From: Stromatinia cepivora
Lineage: Eukaryota; Ascomycota; Leotiomycetes; Helotiales; Sclerotiniaceae
NCBI GenBank assembly: GCA_014898415.1
Contig: RCTD01000001.1
Location: 1,798,001-1,862,000, forward strand
Length of the DNA stretch: 64,000 nt
Direction of reading: 5' to 3'
The notes beneath the pieces are model-generated. The model had not been told where the DNA came from, did not search any database, and saw only the letters and a list, made by a program, of their open reading frames with translations. Positions 59,965 through 64,000 of the stretch are shown piece by piece. A program made the translations under genes and the position numbers. Numbering within the stretch: position 1 is the stretch's first letter; every line of letters begins with the position of its first letter.

Positions 59965-61247
59965 ATGCGATCGCGGATAGTTTCCGGGGCGCGCCGAGAA
60001 TTTGTGCGATTGGAGACTCCGTGGACGTTCGAACCGTTGATGACGTAACGAATGTGACTCTGCTGGCTCAAGGGGGTTACAATTCGATTTGGCTTGTGAA
60101 ATTGCGTGCACAGCTTGAGGTAAATTACAATCTTCAATTTGGTTCCTGCCAAGCAACCGCTGCGTTAAGCAGAAATGAGTTGAATGAGCATTGCGATTTC
60201 TGACGCCCAAACGAAGATTTTCGTACCTGCAGCAATCATCCCACAAGACACGGCTTATATTCACTCCCTGCTACAAGAATGATCACTAACTTTGCCTAGA
60301 TTTCGCAGGCTACTAGCAGCAACGGCAGTCCATCGCCAGCACAGTGTTACCTCATCGACAAGTTCATTCTTCGCCTTCCCTGCAAAGATACTCTTCTTCC
60401 GAGTCAAGTCGCCAACGAAGTCGCATTCAAAAGATTCGTCGCCTCGAACCTTCCTCATGTCCCTGTCCCTCGAGTCTACGACTACCGCGCAACAGATGAT
60501 TCTGAAACTTCATTTATTGTTGAAGAGTTCATTGACGGCACTCCACTCAACGCAACGTGGATGACCTTTACCGAATCTCAAAAAGACAGTATAGCCCGCA
60601 AACTCGCAACCATCGTAGTCGATCTCGTACAGGTTCGATTCGACATGATTGGGGGTTTGGATCCCGAGGGTTTTAATGCCGCTCCAACAGTTGAAGGTCC
60701 CAAACTCTTCAAGGGTCGTGGCAAGTTCCACAAGAACGAATGCTATCCCATCGGTCCTTACAAATCTACCAAGGACTACATGCTTGCTTGTTACGCCAAA
60801 GAGATCTACTATTACACCCACGCATCTGAGGACGACATTGACGCAGATCTCTTCGAAGACGTCTCGATAACAGACTTCATAGAGCAGTTGCACAGGAAAC
60901 TGGCATCTCTTGCAGCGACAGATATAACCGACGAGCCATTCGTGTTAATCCATGGCGACTTACACGGTCGGAATATCATGATGAAAGGTGACCAAATAGC
61001 CGCAGTGATCGATTGGGAATTTGCAGGCTCGTATCCATTGAGTGAAACCTTGTCAGATGGAGGCATTGATGTGGTAGAAGCAGATAGTGAGGAACTTGAT
61101 AATGAAAACACGGTTTGGGGTAGGAAGATAAGATGGTATATTCGTGAGTTAGCGGTGGAGAGGAGGTGGGAGCGAGAAGACATTGATTTGCTAATGGGAG
61201 ATGGGAATTCAGAGTTGGGAAAGGCGAGAAGTGAGATGATTCCTTAG
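59965..61247 (+). CDS. APH-family (aminoglycoside/choline kinase-like) gene, apparent frameshift
   Basis: The kinase-like body uses exons ending 60119 and starting 60300. The intron has a GTAAAT donor, a CACTAAC branch site and CCTAG acceptor, phase 0. Exon 2 codes 315 residues. Motifs are TLLAQGGYNSIWLVKL (nucleotide loop), FIVEEFIDGTPL, the Brenner motif HGDLHGRN (60951-60974) with catalytic Asp, and AAVIDWEFAG (61011 region) with the metal-binding Asp. These define the APH/choline kinase fold; fungal members are widespread and mostly of unknown substrate. The start is a problem: the kinase frame has no upstream ATG, while an ATG at 59965 opens MRSRIVSGARREFVRLETPW in the +1 frame and stops at 60046. 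One missing base near 60034-60036 would join the two (FEP to VDDVTNV). So it is either a recent pseudogene, a sequence error, or has an unseen first exon. Confidence 0.7.
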
Positions 61248-62543
61248 AATACTTGGCCATCCGCCATATGTTATGAACGTGTGACCGAGGGCTTTCGGGA
61301 TTACGGGACCAGGAGGAGCTTAGTACTTGGGGAGTATAATGAAATGCCTGGGAGGATGTCTCTCTATAATATTTCATGACCAGTAGTAGGGCCTCGCCGG
61401 CTAGCAAGACCGCCAGGCATTTCGTTGAAATAATATTACGTGCGTGCCATCATACCGATCATATCTGACCGCTATGACCCAAGAGTAGGAGGGTTCTACA
61501 TAAGACTGGGTCTTTACCCATAGATAAGAGCTTCATGATCACTCTCACCTTCGAACACAAATTTTGAAGAAAAATTATTTTTCGAAATACACTCTTTTTA
61601 TATCTCTATTGTATTAAAAAAATCAGTATTAATCGAATACAATTGTCCTTAAAGAAATTGAACCAATAATTGTTGTAATATTATCGCCGATATTCAAAAT
61701 ATATGAAATTATATTAAAATGTATAAAATTTTTATTCCTTTTATTCCTTTATTATAAAGAAAAAGAACTTAATGATGGGGATCATTTAATCGAACTTTTT
61801 AGAAATGATTTTGAATATTTTATACTAAGAGAATTATATTAAACAAATTTATGAAAGAGATAATAGTCTGTTATTCATTTTTTCTAGTTTTATTTTTTTT
61901 CAATTCTTCAATTTTCGAATTTAATATAATATTTTGAACTTTGATGATTTATTCAAATTATTAATCAATTGTTCAATGTTTTAATTCAATAATAAACAAA
62001 GATAACAATCCAATTATTCAAAATCTTATATCAATTCATCAAAAGAAGCTATCCAAAAAACTAGAAATCTATTTATTTTAATTATTTCCTTGGAAAAGGA
62101 TATTAAAGAATAATCGAAAATCTTAAATTTAATCAAAATATTCTGTGAATATCTTGAAAAAGAAAAACTTATGAAAGCTTTAAATATCATTATATTACAA
62201 ATCTTCTATTTAGAAAATGCTATTAAATAGATCGAAAAGCAAGTTAATTATTTTTCAAATCTCCTTAATTATATAATCTCTTTTACAATAAATATCCTTG
62301 AAATTAAAGCTAGTTATATTATTATCATTAAAATTTTAGAAGAATAGAATTTAATTATAAAGAGAAACTTTATAAAACAGAAAATTATAGAATAAAAAAA
62401 AAGCTTCAAGTAAATGATTAATCTTTATTAAATTCTTTATTTATTAATTATATTCTTCTATATTATTAAATATAAGGAATAAAATCAATGAAATCTTCAA
62501 GAAAGCAGGAATTAATGGATTAATCATTTTAGTTATTATTTCT
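61248..62543. other. 3' flank of the APH gene, then AT-rich DNA
   Basis: GC-normal to about 61560, with the inverted repeat listed separately, then an abrupt change to AT-rich decayed DNA. No gene is recognised. Confidence 0.5.
61341..61423. repeat. 11-bp perfect inverted repeat after the APH gene
   Basis: GAAATGCCTGG (61341-61351) and CCAGGCATTTC (61413-61423) are perfect inverted arms around a 61-nt spacer, about 95 bp past the stop codon. The origin could be a small MITE or a 3'-end structure. Confidence 0.65.
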
Positions 62544-63072
62544 TGGAGGAGGTTGATAGGTTAATAATAATGAATAATATAATAATAATACTATTCACTA
62601 TTATTATAGTGGAAGACTTAGTTATATAGCTTAAAAGAGTGATCGAATATATAATGGTTGAAGTCAAAATATAAGTGTATTGAATATTGAATTTATTTTG
62701 CTTGTTTTTCAGAAGAATTCTTTGAAGAAAATCTTCTTATTTATAGTATTTGATAAGATTCTATGAAATTCTATAATATTCTATGATTATAAATAAGATC
62801 GATTTAAATCGAATCTTATAGAATCATTTTATATAATGAAATGAAATAGTAACCAATAATATTTAACCTTAGAAATAAGAAAGTTCTATACGCTTCCATC
62901 ACATTCTATTCCATTATAAATCATTCTAGTATGATATATGATCGAAATTTCATATAATAATAAAAATTTAATAATATTAAATTATATTATTAATATATCA
63001 CGTGATCATATAACCATCGGTTCGGTTAATATTATTAAGTGATTTAATAAACTTATTAGAAATTCTTATACA
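62544..63072 (-). mobile_element. Copia 3' LTR
   Basis: A 529-bp LTR on the minus strand, beginning TGTATAAGAATTTC at 63072 right after the polypurine tract and ending CCTCCTCCA at about 62544. Nearly identical to 37827-38355 in opposite orientation. It includes a TGATCACGTGATAT near-palindrome and TATATAAAATG, a plausible core promoter. The outer target duplication cannot be checked because the 5' LTR lies outside the window. Confidence 0.88.
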
Positions 63073-63079
63073 CCCCCTT
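63073..63079 (-). other. Polypurine tract of the Copia element
   Basis: AAGGGGG on the minus strand directly abuts the LTR start TG. This is the expected position of the plus-strand DNA synthesis primer in LTR retrotransposons. Confidence 0.85.
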
Positions 63080-63107
63080 AATAAGTATATTAAATATTTT
63101 AATAATA

Positions 63108-64000
63108 TCAATATAAATTAATCTGTTTTAAAAATTCGATTAATTTAATTCGAGCTAATGGCTTAGTAAGGCCATCGGCTTTTTGGTCATTAGTTGATAT
63201 ATAAATCAGATCTAGATCGCCTGAATTTATAATATCTTTAATATAATAAAACCGTATTGCAATATGCTTGCTTCTTTCGTGAAAAATAGGGTTTTTAGCA
63301 AGAGCTAATGCAGCTTGGTTATTTGTATATAATGGAAATTTATCTTGTTTATACAGATTTAGTTCTGTTAATAGCTTCTTAATATATATAGCCTCTTTAG
63401 CTGCTATATTAATAGTTATAAATTCAGCTTCTGAAGTTGATTGGGCTACAACCGATTGTAGTTTAGATTTCCAGCTAATAGGTTCTTCGGCTAATATAAA
63501 TACGTATCCACTAGTTGATTTATATGTATTAATTTCACCCCTATAATCTGAATCACAATAACCTTTAATATAAGGGTCATTATTATTGCGTTTATAATTA
63601 ACCCCTTTATTAATAGTGCCCTTTAAATATCTTAGTATTCTTTTAGCGGCTTGAATATGTATAGAGCTAGGATTAGATGAAAAACTAGCTAATCTATTGA
63701 CGTGAAAAGCTATATCTAATCTAGTTCCAAGTGACAAATATAATAAAGAACCAATAATTTCTTGATATAATTTTATATCATTATTATTAGCTTTTTCTTT
63801 ATTATAATAAAGTTTTATTTTTGGATCCATTGGAGTGGAAACAGGGTGTGATTCTAGCATTCCAAATCTAGCTAATACCTTTTTGGTATATTCTGATTGA
63901 TGTAGTTTTAAATTATTTGTATTTCTTTCGATTTGAATGCCTAGATAATCTTTTATAGGCCCTAGATCTTTTAAATCGAAATGCTTTTTAAGATTATTAA
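63108..64000 (-). CDS. Copia polyprotein, RT tail and RNase H (partial)
   Basis: The frame is open from the window edge to the stop at 63108, about 297 codons, with no stop. Order of motifs: HFDLKDLGPIKDYLGIQIE and LHQSEYTKKVLARF (end of reverse transcriptase), VSTPMDPK, GSLLYLSLGTRLDIAFHVNR, AAKRILRYLKGT, then RNase H with GYCDSDYRG, STSGYVF, WKSKLQSVVAQSTSEAEFI, YTNNQAALALAKNP and ERSKHIAIRFYYIKD. This is the canonical Ty1/Copia C-terminus. The RT active-site YxDD box lies outside the window. The usual Asp of the DNQ motif is Asn here (TNNQ), which could weaken RNase H. Codons are AT-rich, yet the frame is undamaged, unlike neighbouring DNA. The 5' part (gag, protease, integrase) is off the edge. 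Confidence 0.93.
   Translation of the reverse strand, partial: NNLKKHFDLKDLGPIKDYLGIQIERNTNNLKLHQSEYTKKVLARFGMLESHPVSTPMDPKIKLYYNKEKANNNDIKLYQEIIGSLLYLSLGTRLDIAFHVNRLASFSSNPSSIHIQAAKRILRYLKGTINKGVNYKRNNNDPYIKGYCDSDYRGEINTYKSTSGYVFILAEEPISWKSKLQSVVAQSTSEAEFITINIAAKEAIYIKKLLTELNLYKQDKFPLYTNNQAALALAKNPIFHERSKHIAIRFYYIKDIINSGDLDLIYISTNDQKADGLTKPLARIKLIEFLKQINLY

Noticed and set aside
1..64000. tRNA, rRNA and CRISPR arrays
   Set aside because: I found no cloverleaf with a T-arm GGTTC-A-TCC-like block, no rRNA and no spaced direct repeats. All regular arrays are contiguous tandem repeats.

Overview
The window looks like nuclear DNA of a filamentous ascomycete. Genes have short GT-AG introns of 50 to 90 nt with GTATGT, GTAAGT or GTGAGT donors and CTAAT/CTAAC-type branch sites. 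Long AT-rich stretches carry dead reading frames whose stops are mostly TAA/TAG/TGA where CAA/CAG/CGA would be expected, as left by repeat-induced point mutation (RIP). The gene set and the AT-isochore layout suggest a leotiomycete (Helotiales-like) fungus, but that placement is inference.

Layout. Bases 1 to about 34.8 kb are ordinary, moderately AT-rich euchromatin with six convincing genes: an F-box protein (377-3080, minus), a Cys/His-motif coiled-coil protein (4545-6036, minus), a basic three-exon protein of unknown role (8027-9106, plus), a protein with an AMPK-type glycogen-binding domain (17056-19122, plus), a sphingolipid C4-hydroxylase (30435-31630, minus) and the translationally controlled tumor protein TCTP (33537-34415, plus). 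Long gene-poor stretches lie between them, with simple repeats such as 35 copies of GATATT and 13 copies of a 9-bp unit, a hAT-type MITE with intact 8-bp target duplication, and a 6-kb ORF-poor stretch with several TATA-like core promoters.

From about 34.8 to 58.5 kb the sequence is a very AT-rich isochore. It starts only about 400 bp after TCTP with a 723-bp inverted-repeat element. It holds an LTR, an eroded second copy of the same hAT MITE, a 66-bp in-frame minisatellite and at least four RIP-killed coding relics. One relic (55839-57374) has a J-domain-like HPD motif. Bases 58.5-61.5 kb are a normal-GC island with a Tc1/mariner transposase fragment, a nested-hairpin sequence and an APH-family kinase-like gene with an apparent N-terminal frameshift. 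The window closes in AT-rich DNA with the 3' end of a Copia retrotransposon on the minus strand (intact RT tail plus RNase H, polypurine tract, 3' LTR). This LTR is nearly identical to the one 25 kb away in opposite orientation.

The euchromatic genes do not form an operon or an evident pathway cluster. The most unusual material is the isochore: RIP-dated insertions, recoverable dead genes, and a Copia family that looks AT-rich yet undamaged.
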